DNA from: Sorangium cellulosum So ce56
GTDB taxonomy: Bacteria; Myxococcota_A; Polyangia; Polyangiales; Polyangiaceae
DNA length: 64,000 nt
Assembly: GCF_000067165.1 (NCBI RefSeq)
Contig: NC_010162.1
Span: 8,439,001 to 8,503,000, forward strand
Reading direction: 5' to 3'
Position 1 is the first letter of the stretch; every line of letters begins with the position of its first letter. The position numbers and the translations under genes are program-made. Shown piece after piece: positions 23,323 through 31,843 of the stretch. Under the pieces are notes generated by a model. It was not told where the DNA came from. It ran no database searches and was given only the letters and a program-made list of their open reading frames with translations.

Positions 23323-23540
23323 CCCGGTTCTTCTCCTTCACACGTGGCTCTTTCGCCGCCAGCGACCGCTGTGCTGCGCGGCCAGGACGACGGGTCAGCA
23401 AGCCGCGAGCCGCGAATCGCAGGCCGCAGGCCCGGGCGCCGTCGATCTCGCTGGGTCGGCTGGGAGCCACGGGCGCGCATTCTGAGCAGGCCGGCGGCGC
23501 GGCGTCCAGTGCGCTCGCACGCCATGGTAGGCTCTCGCCG

Positions 23541-25604
23541 ATGCGACCGGGCCCGGCGCTCGCAGGCCTCCTGCTCCTCGCCTCCGCAGCAGCCTCGGCC
23601 TGCGGGCCAGCCACGTACAACGCCCGCGCCGCCCGCGCCTTCGCGAACGAGGACGCCCGCCGCGCCATCATCGACGATCGCGCTGCGGACCTGGAGCGAG
23701 CGGCCTGGCTTGCCGACGAGGTCCTCTCGAGCACCCCGTACTCCCCGGGGGACGCGTGGATCGCGGCGCTCCGCCTCGACGACGACGAGGGCGAGCGGCT
23801 CCGCGCGCGCCTCGAGGAGACGCCCCCCTACGACGGGGAGCACGAGGTCCCGCTCGCCAAGCTCTACCGCGCGAAGCTCGACGAGGCGCTCGCCCGCGCG
23901 CCTCTTCAACAACGCGCGCGCGGTGAGCGCGGCGCGCCGCCCGCGTTCGCGCGCCTCTTCGACGCGCTCGCTGCGCTCGCGGCGCCGTCGCGCGAGGCGA
24001 GCGCCGCGAGCCGCCTGCCGGCCGCGTGGCAGGCGCTCGCCGAGCACGCGCGGGCGCTCGCCGCAGAGGAGCGGAGCGTCGAGCGGCTCTCGGCCGGGAG
24101 GCCCCTCGGCGCCCCCGACACGCCCGAGATCGCCGCCGCCAAGGCGAGGGCCGGCGCGCGGCGGCGGGCGCTCGCCGGAGCGCACCGGGACGTCGCTCTC
24201 GCCGCCGCCGCGCTCCGCGCGGCCAGCGCGGAGCAGGAGCCCGCCCGGACGATCGCGCGCGACGCCCTCCAGGTGCTGTCGTTCGTCCTTCGAATGCACA
24301 TCGAGGCGCTCGCCGTCGCGCCGTACGTCGTGAAGCAGGCCCGGCGGGTGGCGCGGGACGAGCCCGGCTACAGGGCCGCCGTGGAGCGCGCGGAGGCGAT
24401 CTCCAGGGTGCTCGAGGAGCAGCGCGCGGCGCTCTCCATCTGCGCCGAGGCGCTCTCCGCGCCGGCGCAGACGCCGCTCGAGGACACGGCGGGCTTCGAG
24501 GCGCAGGAGGGCTTTCTCGAGCAGGGCCGGGCGATCAGCCTCGACGCCGTCCACCTGAAGCTGAAGGGCGACGTCGAGCTCCTGCTCTTCCACCAGCTCG
24601 CGAGCGCGGGCTCCTCGGGCGGCGTCAACGATTACCGGGGCAGGACGCGGCGGCTCGCCTACGACGTCGATCCGGTGTTCATGGTCGGCGGCCGGGCGCT
24701 GCTCACGTACGACTTCGACCACGCGCGCGACGCCGCGCGCCTCAACGCCGGCTTCAAGACCGACCGGCTGTTCTCGTCGGGCGGCGACATCCAGTACGAC
24801 GGCTCGCTCGGCAGGCTCCTCGGGCTGAACGGCTTCGCGAGCGACGTCTTCGACATCGGCGCCGACCTCGCCGGCGTGAGCACGAGCCTCAAGATCGCGC
24901 GCTTCACCGCCGGGAACGTGACCGAGCTCGCCGTCGATCCGGCGACCGACCGCGACGCCGGCGCCGTCGCCAGCGCGCCCTTCCAGCTCTTGCTCCGCCA
25001 GATCGACGTCGGCTTCGACGTGACGAAGCTCTTCCCCGAGGCCGCGGACGACCTCTACCTCGAGGAGCTGCTCGCGGGCTTCAGGTACATCGACTACAAG
25101 CTCCCGCGCATCTTCTATGCGCTCCGCGAGCGGGACCCGGGCGAGGGCGACGTCTACGTCTTCGAGCGGCAAAGCCCCGCCCAGAGCGTGACGTCGCGGT
25201 TCTACCAGGGCGGCTTCAGCGTGCGGATGGGCAACGGCGAGTGGCCGCGGCTCGCGCCGTTCGGCGATCTCGGCCTCTACGGCGGCGCCGGCCCGGTGCG
25301 CTACGCCTTCTCCGCGGATCCCGCGGTCCCCGGCGCCCCGCGCGAGGTCGACGAGGCGACGATGATCGCGCTCTCCGGCAACGTGTCGGTAGGGCTCCGG
25401 CTCCGCTTGACTTCGTACCTCAGCCGGCTCCGCCTGCTCACCGAGGTGTCCTACAACGTGGAGGCGATCGGCCAGGGTATCATATCGAGTATCCGCGCGA
25501 CCAGACGCGGAGACGAGACGATCTACACGATCGGTCGCAAGCTCGATATCGGCGGGTTCGACGTGTTCCACGGGCCCCGGCTGCTCGCGGTGCTCGTGCT
25601 CTGA
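23541..25604 (+). CDS. Exported protein of unknown function, 687 residues
   Basis: I do not recognise a family. A hydrophobic signal ends in SAC near residue 20, a weak lipobox, so it may be a lipoprotein. Residues about 25-330 are helical and Ala/Arg-rich. Residues about 330-687 are beta-rich with many aromatic and Asp/Gly turns (SSGGDIQYDGSLG, GGFSVRMGNGEWPR, LTEVSYNVEAIGQG), like an outer-membrane barrel or envelope-associated beta domain. It is divergent from gnd by about 220 bp and followed by a 360-bp gap, so it is probably transcribed alone. Confidence 0.75.
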   Translation: MRPGPALAGLLLLASAAASACGPATYNARAARAFANEDARRAIIDDRAADLERAAWLADEVLSSTPYSPGDAWIAALRLDDDEGERLRARLEETPPYDGEHEVPLAKLYRAKLDEALARAPLQQRARGERGAPPAFARLFDALAALAAPSREASAASRLPAAWQALAEHARALAAEERSVERLSAGRPLGAPDTPEIAAAKARAGARRRALAGAHRDVALAAAALRAASAEQEPARTIARDALQVLSFVLRMHIEALAVAPYVVKQARRVARDEPGYRAAVERAEAISRVLEEQRAALSICAEALSAPAQTPLEDTAGFEAQEGFLEQGRAISLDAVHLKLKGDVELLLFHQLASAGSSGGVNDYRGRTRRLAYDVDPVFMVGGRALLTYDFDHARDAARLNAGFKTDRLFSSGGDIQYDGSLGRLLGLNGFASDVFDIGADLAGVSTSLKIARFTAGNVTELAVDPATDRDAGAVASAPFQLLLRQIDVGFDVTKLFPEAADDLYLEELLAGFRYIDYKLPRIFYALRERDPGEGDVYVFERQSPAQSVTSRFYQGGFSVRMGNGEWPRLAPFGDLGLYGGAGPVRYAFSADPAVPGAPREVDEATMIALSGNVSVGLRLRLTSYLSRLRLLTEVSYNVEAIGQGIISSIRATRRGDETIYTIGRKLDIGGFDVFHGPRLLAVLVL

Positions 25605-25965
25605 CGGGACAGGCGGCGCCCCGCGCTCCGCCCGTGCATCTGACGATGTCGATGTGTCTGTCGTGAAAAACGATCAGAACGGACGGGCGCCCCATCCGCC
25701 ACATCACCGCTGCAGAGCCCCGTAAGCCACGAAATCACGGGATCTTCTCGCGACGACGAGCGAGCACGAGCGACGACGGTCGGCGCTCCGCGCGAGCGGC
25801 GCCAATCAGCGCAGGGCACTTACCTGGTGCGCAGACCTAACGAACGCGCCCTACATCGGGACTTCGATGTGGGGAGTCTTACGGCCACAAGTTTGTAAGG
25901 TCTGCAAGTTAACGAGTGCGGTCGTCCGACCAGGTGGTGTAACCTCGTTCGACGCGGGTGAGACT
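25605..25965. other. Intergenic region upstream of the second kinase operon
   Basis: This 361-bp stretch has lower GC than the flanks around 25860-25915 (GTTTGTAAGGTCTGCAAGTTAA). It is the likely promoter region of the kinase/TPR/lipoprotein set. An open frame runs back from the kinase start to 25867 but has no ribosome-binding site. No RNA gene or repeat was recognised. Confidence 0.45.
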
Positions 25966-27477
25966 ATGTCGCTGAACTTCAACGAGGGGATGCTGTTCGC
26001 TGGTAGGTACCGCGTCGTGCGCAGCATCGCGACGGGTGCGATGGGGGCGGTCTACGAGGTCGTCCACGTCGAGACGGATCGTCGGCGGGCGCTCAAGGTC
26101 ATGCACCCGCACCTCGCCGAGAACCCCGAGTTCCACGCGCGGTTCAAGCTCGAGGCGCGCATCGCCGCGCGCATAGCGACCGAGCACATCGTCGAGGTGT
26201 TCGACGCCGGGATCGACCTGGACACCGGCATGCCGTTCCTCGTGATGGAGCTGCTCCGCGGCGAGGAGCTCAGCAAGCGCATCCGCCGCGGCGGGCGCCT
26301 GCCGCCGGAGAACGCCATCGCCTACCTGCGCCAGACCGCGCACGCCCTCGACAAAACGCACGCGGCCGGCGTGGTCCACCGCGATCTGAAGCCCGCGAAC
26401 CTCTTCCTCGCGGCGAGCGACGACGACGACGAGATCCGGATCAAGGTGCTTGACTTCGGCATCGCAAAGCTGGTCGCCGAGACGGCGGTCGAAGGGGCGA
26501 ACACCGCCGCCCTCGGGACGCCGCTTTACATGGCGCCCGAGCAGTTCAGCGGCGAGACGATCACGCGGGCGGTCGACCTCTTCGCGCTCGGCATGATCGC
26601 GTACACGACCCTCGTCGGCAAGGCCTACTGGCTGAACGACATGCGCGAGTACAGCAACTCGCTGGCGTTCGCGGTGATCGCGATGCACGGCCCGCAGGAG
26701 CCCCCTTCCGTGCGCGCGGAAAAGGAGGGGGTGAAGCTGCCCCCGGGCTTCGACGCGTGGTTCGCGAAGGCGACGGCGCGCGATCCCGGGGCGCGCTTCC
26801 CGACCGCTTCGTCCACGGTGGAGGCGCTCGCCGAGGTCTTCGACATCGCCCCCATGACGGTCAGGTCCTCGCGCCTGGCCACGCTGGAGACCCCGATCCC
26901 GCGGTTCAGCCATGCCAGCCAGGGGCCCGCGTCGTCGATGCCGGTGGCCGCCCAGTCGTCCAGCACGGGCGTGGAGACCCGGGTCGGCACCGGCACCGGC
27001 GCCGGCACCACCGCGGGGCCGCGGAGCCGATCCGCGCTCGCCGTCGCGGCCATCGCCCTGGTCGGCGGCAGCGCCATCGCCCTCGCCGCGTTCAGCAGGG
27101 TCGGGTCCCCGGCCCCCGGCCCCACCGAGCACGCGCAGGCGGCGCAGGCGGCGGCCGTCGCGCCGCCGGCTACCGTCGCGCCGCCCTCCACGCCGCCCGA
27201 GGCCGCCCCGGGCGCCGCCCGCCCCGAGGCGGCCGGCACGCCCAGCTCGACCGACCTCGCGGCGCCAGCGACCTCCGCCTCCGCGCCGCCCGCGGACGGA
27301 GGCCTGGCCATCGATCCCGAAGTGCTCGCGAACGCCAAGGCCTCGCCGGCGCCGCGCACCCCGGCGGCGCCGCGCACCCCGGCGCCGCCGCCCGGCGCCT
27401 GGCGCAAGATCGCGCCGACCGCCTCCCCCGCAGCGCCCACGGCGAAGCCCCGGGAGTCGCTCTACGGGGCAGACTGA
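25966..27477 (+). CDS. Membrane Ser/Thr protein kinase
   Basis: A 503-residue Hanks-type kinase. The glycine loop is the variant SIATGAMGAVYEV, followed by ATP-anchoring K44, HRDLKPANL with catalytic D140, DFGIAK, and GTPLYMAPEQF in the activation segment. A Ser/Thr-rich linker leads to one membrane segment (about 358-385) and an Ala/Pro-rich outer region of about 115 residues. The ATG chosen has a GGGTGAG-type site; the frame is open further upstream. It is followed 57 nt later by a TPR protein and then a lipoprotein, the same order as at 8271 and 44402. Confidence 0.93.
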   Translation: MSLNFNEGMLFAGRYRVVRSIATGAMGAVYEVVHVETDRRRALKVMHPHLAENPEFHARFKLEARIAARIATEHIVEVFDAGIDLDTGMPFLVMELLRGEELSKRIRRGGRLPPENAIAYLRQTAHALDKTHAAGVVHRDLKPANLFLAASDDDDEIRIKVLDFGIAKLVAETAVEGANTAALGTPLYMAPEQFSGETITRAVDLFALGMIAYTTLVGKAYWLNDMREYSNSLAFAVIAMHGPQEPPSVRAEKEGVKLPPGFDAWFAKATARDPGARFPTASSTVEALAEVFDIAPMTVRSSRLATLETPIPRFSHASQGPASSMPVAAQSSSTGVETRVGTGTGAGTTAGPRSRSALAVAAIALVGGSAIALAAFSRVGSPAPGPTEHAQAAQAAAVAPPATVAPPSTPPEAAPGAARPEAAGTPSSTDLAAPATSASAPPADGGLAIDPEVLANAKASPAPRTPAAPRTPAPPPGAWRKIAPTASPAAPTAKPRESLYGAD

Positions 27478-27534
27478 GCGCGGCCCCACAACGCGCTGAT
27501 TTTTTGCCTAGGGCGGTCCCAAAGGAGGTATCTC

Positions 27535-28656
27535 ATGTTATCTCCGATGCGAACCTTCTGGCCCGGGTCCGTCTTGAGCGGACTCCTGTGCATTGCTGTC
27601 ACCGCGCCGGCGAACGCGCAGCCTGACGCCGTGGCCGTGGCCGAGTCGCTCTTCAACCGCGGCCTCGCGGACATGCTGGCGGGGAAGTTCCAGACCGGCT
27701 GCCCTGCCCTCACCGAGAGCTACCGGCTCGATCCTCGCGCAGGGCGGCTGTTCACGCTCGCCGAGTGCGAGGCCAAGTGGGGGCGCACCGCGACCGCTGT
27801 CGCGCGCTACAACGACTTCCTTTCGCTCTACTCCCGCCTGTCCGAGTCCGAGCAGATCAAGCAGTACGATCGCTACAAGCTCGTGCTCGAGCAGCGCGAC
27901 GCGCTCGTGCCGCTCGTGCCACAGCTCACGCTGTCGCTGCCGGCCGACGCGCCCGCCGGGACGCTGGTTCAGCGCGACGGCATCACGCTGGAGGGGCCTT
28001 CGCTCGGGATCGCGCTCCCCGTCAACCCGGGCGAGCACGTCGTGACGACGAAGGCGCCGGGCGGGCCCACGCACGAGGTGCGGTTCACGATCGAGAAGTC
28101 GGAGGAGAAGACGATCGAGCTCGAGGTGAAGCTGCCCGAGGCGCCGCCGCCCGCGACGCCGGCGGATCAGCCGCCCCCCCATCAGTCCTCCTTGTCGCCG
28201 TCGCAGCGCGACGAGGGCGCGTCGCGGGCGCCGGCGCCGAGCGGGACCAGCGGCCGGCGCGTGCTGACGTACGTGACGGGCGGGCTCGCCTTGGGCGGGC
28301 TGATCGCCGGGGGCGTGACGGGAGCGATGGCGCTCAGCGAGAGCCGCCACGCGGAGGAGGACTGCGACGACGTCGGCTCCGGCAGGGCGGTATGCAAGAC
28401 CGCCGAAGGGAAGGCCGCTGGAACGCGCGCGAAGGACCTGGGGCTGGTGAGCACGATCGGCTTCGGCGCCGGGGCGGCGCTGGCCGGCACGGCGCTCGTG
28501 CTCTTCCTGACGGAGCCCTCCTCGTCCGGTTCGCAGGCCAGCGCAACCACCGGCGCGCAGGCCGGCGCCGCGCCCTACCACCCAGCAGGCGCGGTGAGCT
28601 GGTCGCTGCTCGCGGGACCGACCGGGGGCGGCGTCGTGGTGCGCAGCCAGTGGTGA
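27535..28656 (+). CDS. Exported TPR/PEGA-like protein paired with kinase
   Basis: A 373-residue paralogue of the products at 9760 and 42821. The signal peptide ends near ANAQ (about residue 29). A TPR-like region follows (ESLFNRGLADMLAGKFQTGC, then RLFTLAECEAKWGRTATA). A beta-rich segment with VNPGEHVVTTKAPGG comes next, then a Pro/Ser linker and two hydrophobic stretches near residues 245 and 310. The ribosome-binding site AAAGGAGG is the best in the region. It probably resides in or at the membrane facing the periplasm, beside the kinase. Confidence 0.85.
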   Translation: MLSPMRTFWPGSVLSGLLCIAVTAPANAQPDAVAVAESLFNRGLADMLAGKFQTGCPALTESYRLDPRAGRLFTLAECEAKWGRTATAVARYNDFLSLYSRLSESEQIKQYDRYKLVLEQRDALVPLVPQLTLSLPADAPAGTLVQRDGITLEGPSLGIALPVNPGEHVVTTKAPGGPTHEVRFTIEKSEEKTIELEVKLPEAPPPATPADQPPPHQSSLSPSQRDEGASRAPAPSGTSGRRVLTYVTGGLALGGLIAGGVTGAMALSESRHAEEDCDDVGSGRAVCKTAEGKAAGTRAKDLGLVSTIGFGAGAALAGTALVLFLTEPSSSGSQASATTGAQAGAAPYHPAGAVSWSLLAGPTGGGVVVRSQW

Positions 28657-28711
28657 ACCAGCCCGGGGCTGGCGCGCCCTGGCGGGTGGGGCGGTGAGGA
28701 AAGGGCAACTC

Positions 28712-29431
28712 ATGATCACGAAGACCACGATGGCCATGTTCGGGGTCGCAGCCTCCGGTCTGCTCGCAGGCTGCACGGAGACGCTCGACTCGCAGCAGAT
28801 CAAGACCGGGGGGATCTCGGCGACCCTGGAGGCGATCGCCGAGAGCGCGTCGTCGACGACCCTGCGGGCCACCCTCAAGGCCGGCGGCGACGAGAGCAAC
28901 ACGTACGTCATCCTGAGCGCGGGAGATCGGATCTCGGCGACCGTGGACGGCGAGGCGGTCGCGATGTCCGCCGAGAGCGATGGGGTCTACGAGGCCGCCG
29001 TCGACGTCGGCGCAGGAGGCACCGAGATCAGGGTGCTGCTGGACCGCGACGACGAGGACGACGACGACGCGACGAACAACGTGGGGACGCTCCCCGAGCC
29101 GTTCGACCTCGAGGCGTTGCCCAGAGAGCCAGTCCCGCGCGGCGAGGACCTCACGATCGCCTGGTCGCCGAGCACCTCCGGGGACGACATGGTGATCGAC
29201 GTGAAGGGCCGCTGCATCTTCTCCAAGACGTTCGATGTCGGGGGCGACCCGGGGACGTACACCATCGAAGCGGGCGAGCTGGAGGCGACCAGCTCGCAGG
29301 AAACCGAGAGCTGCGACGTGGACGTCGTGATCCGCCGCTCGCGCAACGGCACGACGGACAACAACCTGGACCCGGAGAGCTCGTTCGAGCTGAGCCAGGT
29401 CCGGGGAGGCCGCTTCACCTCGGCCCCCTGA
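28712..29431 (+). CDS. Lipoprotein of unknown function
   Basis: A 239-residue lipoprotein with lipobox LLAGC (about residue 20). The mature part has two beta-rich sections: a first with SDGVYEAAVDVGAGGTEI and an Asp-rich DRDDEDDDDATNN turn, and a second with PRGEDLTIAWSPS. Beta-sandwich folds of this kind are common in envelope lipoproteins. I recognise no family. It follows the TPR protein by 55 nt with GAGGAAAGG before the ATG, completing a kinase-TPR-lipoprotein set. Confidence 0.75.
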   Translation: MITKTTMAMFGVAASGLLAGCTETLDSQQIKTGGISATLEAIAESASSTTLRATLKAGGDESNTYVILSAGDRISATVDGEAVAMSAESDGVYEAAVDVGAGGTEIRVLLDRDDEDDDDATNNVGTLPEPFDLEALPREPVPRGEDLTIAWSPSTSGDDMVIDVKGRCIFSKTFDVGGDPGTYTIEAGELEATSSQETESCDVDVVIRRSRNGTTDNNLDPESSFELSQVRGGRFTSAP

Positions 29432-29434
29432 GGC

Positions 29435-29791
29435 TCAGCCGAACAGCGCGGCGTAGTCGTCCTCGCGGAAGCCCACGAGCACCCGGTTTCCCTTCACCAG
29501 CACAGGCCGCTTCACGAGCTTCCCGTCCTCGGTGAGCCACCGCGTGACGTCGTCGTCGCTCGCGGCGTCCACCCGCGCCTTGCCGAGCGCGCGGTAGCTC
29601 TGCCCGCTCGTGTTGAGCCACCGGCGCACCGAGAGCCCGCTCGCTGGGACCCACCGGGCGAGCTCTGCGGCCGTCGGCGGCTCATCGACGATGGGGCGCA
29701 CGGCGACGTCGACGCCGCGCTCGCCGAGCCACTTCAGCGCCCGCTTGCAGGTGCTGCAGCCGGCATAAGAGAGGATCTGGACCTTGCTCAT
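29435..29791 (-). CDS. ArsC/Spx-family thioredoxin-fold protein
   Basis: A 118-residue protein with the thioredoxin-like start VQILSYAGCSTCKRALKWL, carrying C12 and C15, and the family signatures VRPIVDEPPTAAEL, LNTSGQSYRALG and RPVLVKGNRVLVGF. This is the ArsC/Spx/YffB group. A second catalytic Cys as in arsenate reductases is not seen, and the RPVLV segment matches the family Pro-Arg region, so it may be a reductase-like protein or a regulator of the YffB type rather than a true arsenate reductase. AAGG lies 6 nt before the ATG. It converges with the lipoprotein gene, only 3 nt apart. Confidence 0.88.
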   Translation of the reverse strand: MSKVQILSYAGCSTCKRALKWLGERGVDVAVRPIVDEPPTAAELARWVPASGLSVRRWLNTSGQSYRALGKARVDAASDDDVTRWLTEDGKLVKRPVLVKGNRVLVGFREDDYAALFG

Positions 29792-30084
29792 GCCGGGCCT
29801 TCTGCCCCCTCGACCGCGCGACATCAAGCCCGGATGAGCGTGAAAAAGGAGATGGAAAGCGCGCGCATAGCAGGAGAGAAAAAAGAGGGCTCCTGTGCAA
29901 TGCGCCCGGAATGCGCCTGGAATGCGCCCGGAGACGAGCAATTCACCGATTGACCGCCGGCGGTTGCGGTTCATGGCGCGCGCGCGCCGGCGCCGACGGC
30001 GGCGGACGAAATGCCGCATCGCGCGACGGGCCGTCTGGTATAGGGGGGCGCGGAAAGGAGCCGCCCCCAGCGGCAGCGCGCCTC

Positions 30085-31707
30085 GTGATCCGTCTCGATT
30101 CCATCAGCAAGCAGCACGGCAAGCAGATCCTCTTCCTCGAGGCCTCCGCGGCCGTGAACCGCGGCGAGAAGGTCGGCCTGGTGGGGCCCAACGGCTCGGG
30201 CAAGACGACCATCTTCCGGATGATCACCAAGGAGGAGGCGCCCGACGGCGGCCAGGTCGCCATCGATCGCGGCGTCACCGTCGGCTACTTCAGCCAGGAC
30301 GTCGGCGAGATGAAGGGCAGGAGCGCCGTCGCCGAGACCATGGACGGCGCCGGCCCGGTCTCCGACGTCGCCGCGGAGCTCCGCGAGCTCGAGGCCGCGC
30401 TCGCCGACCCTGAGCGGATGGATGAAATGGAGAGCTTGATCGAGCGCTTCGGGCAGGCCCAGGCCCGCTACGAAGAGCTCGGCGGCTACGCGCTCGACGC
30501 CAAGGCGCGCGAGATCCTCGCCGGGCTCGGCTTCAGCCAGGCCATGATGGACGGCGACGTGGGCGCCCTCTCGGGCGGGTGGAAGATGCGCGTCGCGCTC
30601 GCCCGCATCCTCCTCATGAGGCCCGACGCGCTCCTCCTCGACGAGCCGACCAACCACCTCGACATCGAGTCGATCATCTGGCTCGAAGGGTACCTGAAGC
30701 AGTATGCAGGGGCGCTCGTCATGACCTCGCACGACCGAGAGTTCATGAACCGCATCGTCACCAAGATCATCGAGATCGACGGCGGCGAGCTCACCAGCTA
30801 CTCCGGCAACTACGAGTTCTACGAGCAGCAACGCGCCATCAACGAGCAGCAGGCCGAGGCGCAGTACGAGCGCCAGCAGGCGATGCTCGCGAAGGAGATG
30901 CGCTTCATCGAGCGCTTCAAGGCCCAGGCCGCCAAGGCGGCGCAGGTCCAGTCGCGCGTGAAGAAGCTGGAGAAGATCGACAAGGTCGAGCCGCCGAAGC
31001 GCAGGAGGACGATCCGCTTCGAGTTCAAGCCCGCGCCGCGCTCGGGCGACGACGTGGCGCGGCTCAGCGGGGTGAAGAAGTCGTACGGAGGGCGCTCCAT
31101 CTACGACGGATTCGACCTCCTGATCCGCCGCCGCGAGCGCTGGTGTGTGATGGGCGTCAACGGCGCCGGCAAATCCACCCTCCTCAAGCTCGTCGCGGGG
31201 GCCTCCGCCCCGGACGCAGGCGGCGTGAACGTCGGCGCGAGCGTGAAGCTGGGGTATTTCGCGCAGCACGCGATGGAGCTCCTCGACCCGACCCGCTCCG
31301 TCTGGGAGTCCATCGTGGCGAGCTTCCCCCAGGCCTCGATCGGCTCGCTCCGCACGCTCGCCGGCGCGTTCGGCTTCTCCGGCGACGACATCGACAAGCC
31401 CTGTCGCATCCTGTCCGGCGGCGAGAAGGCGCGCCTCGTGCTCGCGATCATGCTCTATGATCCGCCGAACTTCCTCGTGCTCGACGAGCCGACGAACCAC
31501 CTCGACATGGCGACCAAGGAGATGCTCGTCGAGGCGCTCTCCTCGTTCGAGGGCACCATGCTGTTCGTCTCGCACGATCGCCGCTTCCTCGCCGCGCTGT
31601 CCAACCGCGTCCTGGAGCTCTTGCCCGACGGGCCGCGCGTGTATGGCGGGGGATACCTGGAGTATGTCGCCCAGAGCGGACACGAGGCGCCAGGCATCCG
31701 GAGCTGA
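30085..31707 (+). CDS. ABC-F family ATPase (ribosome-associated)
   Basis: A 540-residue protein with two ATP-binding cassettes and no membrane segment. The first has GPNGSGKTT (about residue 36), LSGGWKMRVALA and LLLDEPTNHLD. The second has GVNGAGKST (about 358), LSGGEKARLVLA and LVLDEPTNHLD. The linker between them is the long charged helical pair typical of ABC-F proteins (EQQAEAQYERQQAMLAKEMR). ABC-F proteins act on the ribosome in translation control or antibiotic protection; which role applies here cannot be read from sequence. The GTG start is inferred from the conserved beginning IRLDSISKQHG. The longer upstream open frame lacks homologous sequence. Confidence 0.92.
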   Translation: MIRLDSISKQHGKQILFLEASAAVNRGEKVGLVGPNGSGKTTIFRMITKEEAPDGGQVAIDRGVTVGYFSQDVGEMKGRSAVAETMDGAGPVSDVAAELRELEAALADPERMDEMESLIERFGQAQARYEELGGYALDAKAREILAGLGFSQAMMDGDVGALSGGWKMRVALARILLMRPDALLLDEPTNHLDIESIIWLEGYLKQYAGALVMTSHDREFMNRIVTKIIEIDGGELTSYSGNYEFYEQQRAINEQQAEAQYERQQAMLAKEMRFIERFKAQAAKAAQVQSRVKKLEKIDKVEPPKRRRTIRFEFKPAPRSGDDVARLSGVKKSYGGRSIYDGFDLLIRRRERWCVMGVNGAGKSTLLKLVAGASAPDAGGVNVGASVKLGYFAQHAMELLDPTRSVWESIVASFPQASIGSLRTLAGAFGFSGDDIDKPCRILSGGEKARLVLAIMLYDPPNFLVLDEPTNHLDMATKEMLVEALSSFEGTMLFVSHDRRFLAALSNRVLELLPDGPRVYGGGYLEYVAQSGHEAPGIRS

Positions 31708-31843
31708 CCCGCGCCGATGTAGCGCGCGGCGCGGGCAGCGAGCAAGCTCCGCCTGAGAGCGGCGCTCTCTCGTCGATTTCGTCGATTCGAGTCGATGCTA
31801 GGTGAACACGCGCTCAAGGATTCGCGCTATCGTGAGGTCCCCG

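Noticed and set aside
21736..24333. Long plus-strand open frame opposite gnd
   Set aside because: Shadow of the 6-phosphogluconate dehydrogenase gene and its upstream region; no domain in the frame.
29435..29791. True arsenate reductase
   Set aside because: The protein has the ArsC/Spx fold and an N-terminal CxxC but no arsenic-resistance neighbours, so only a family-level call is made.
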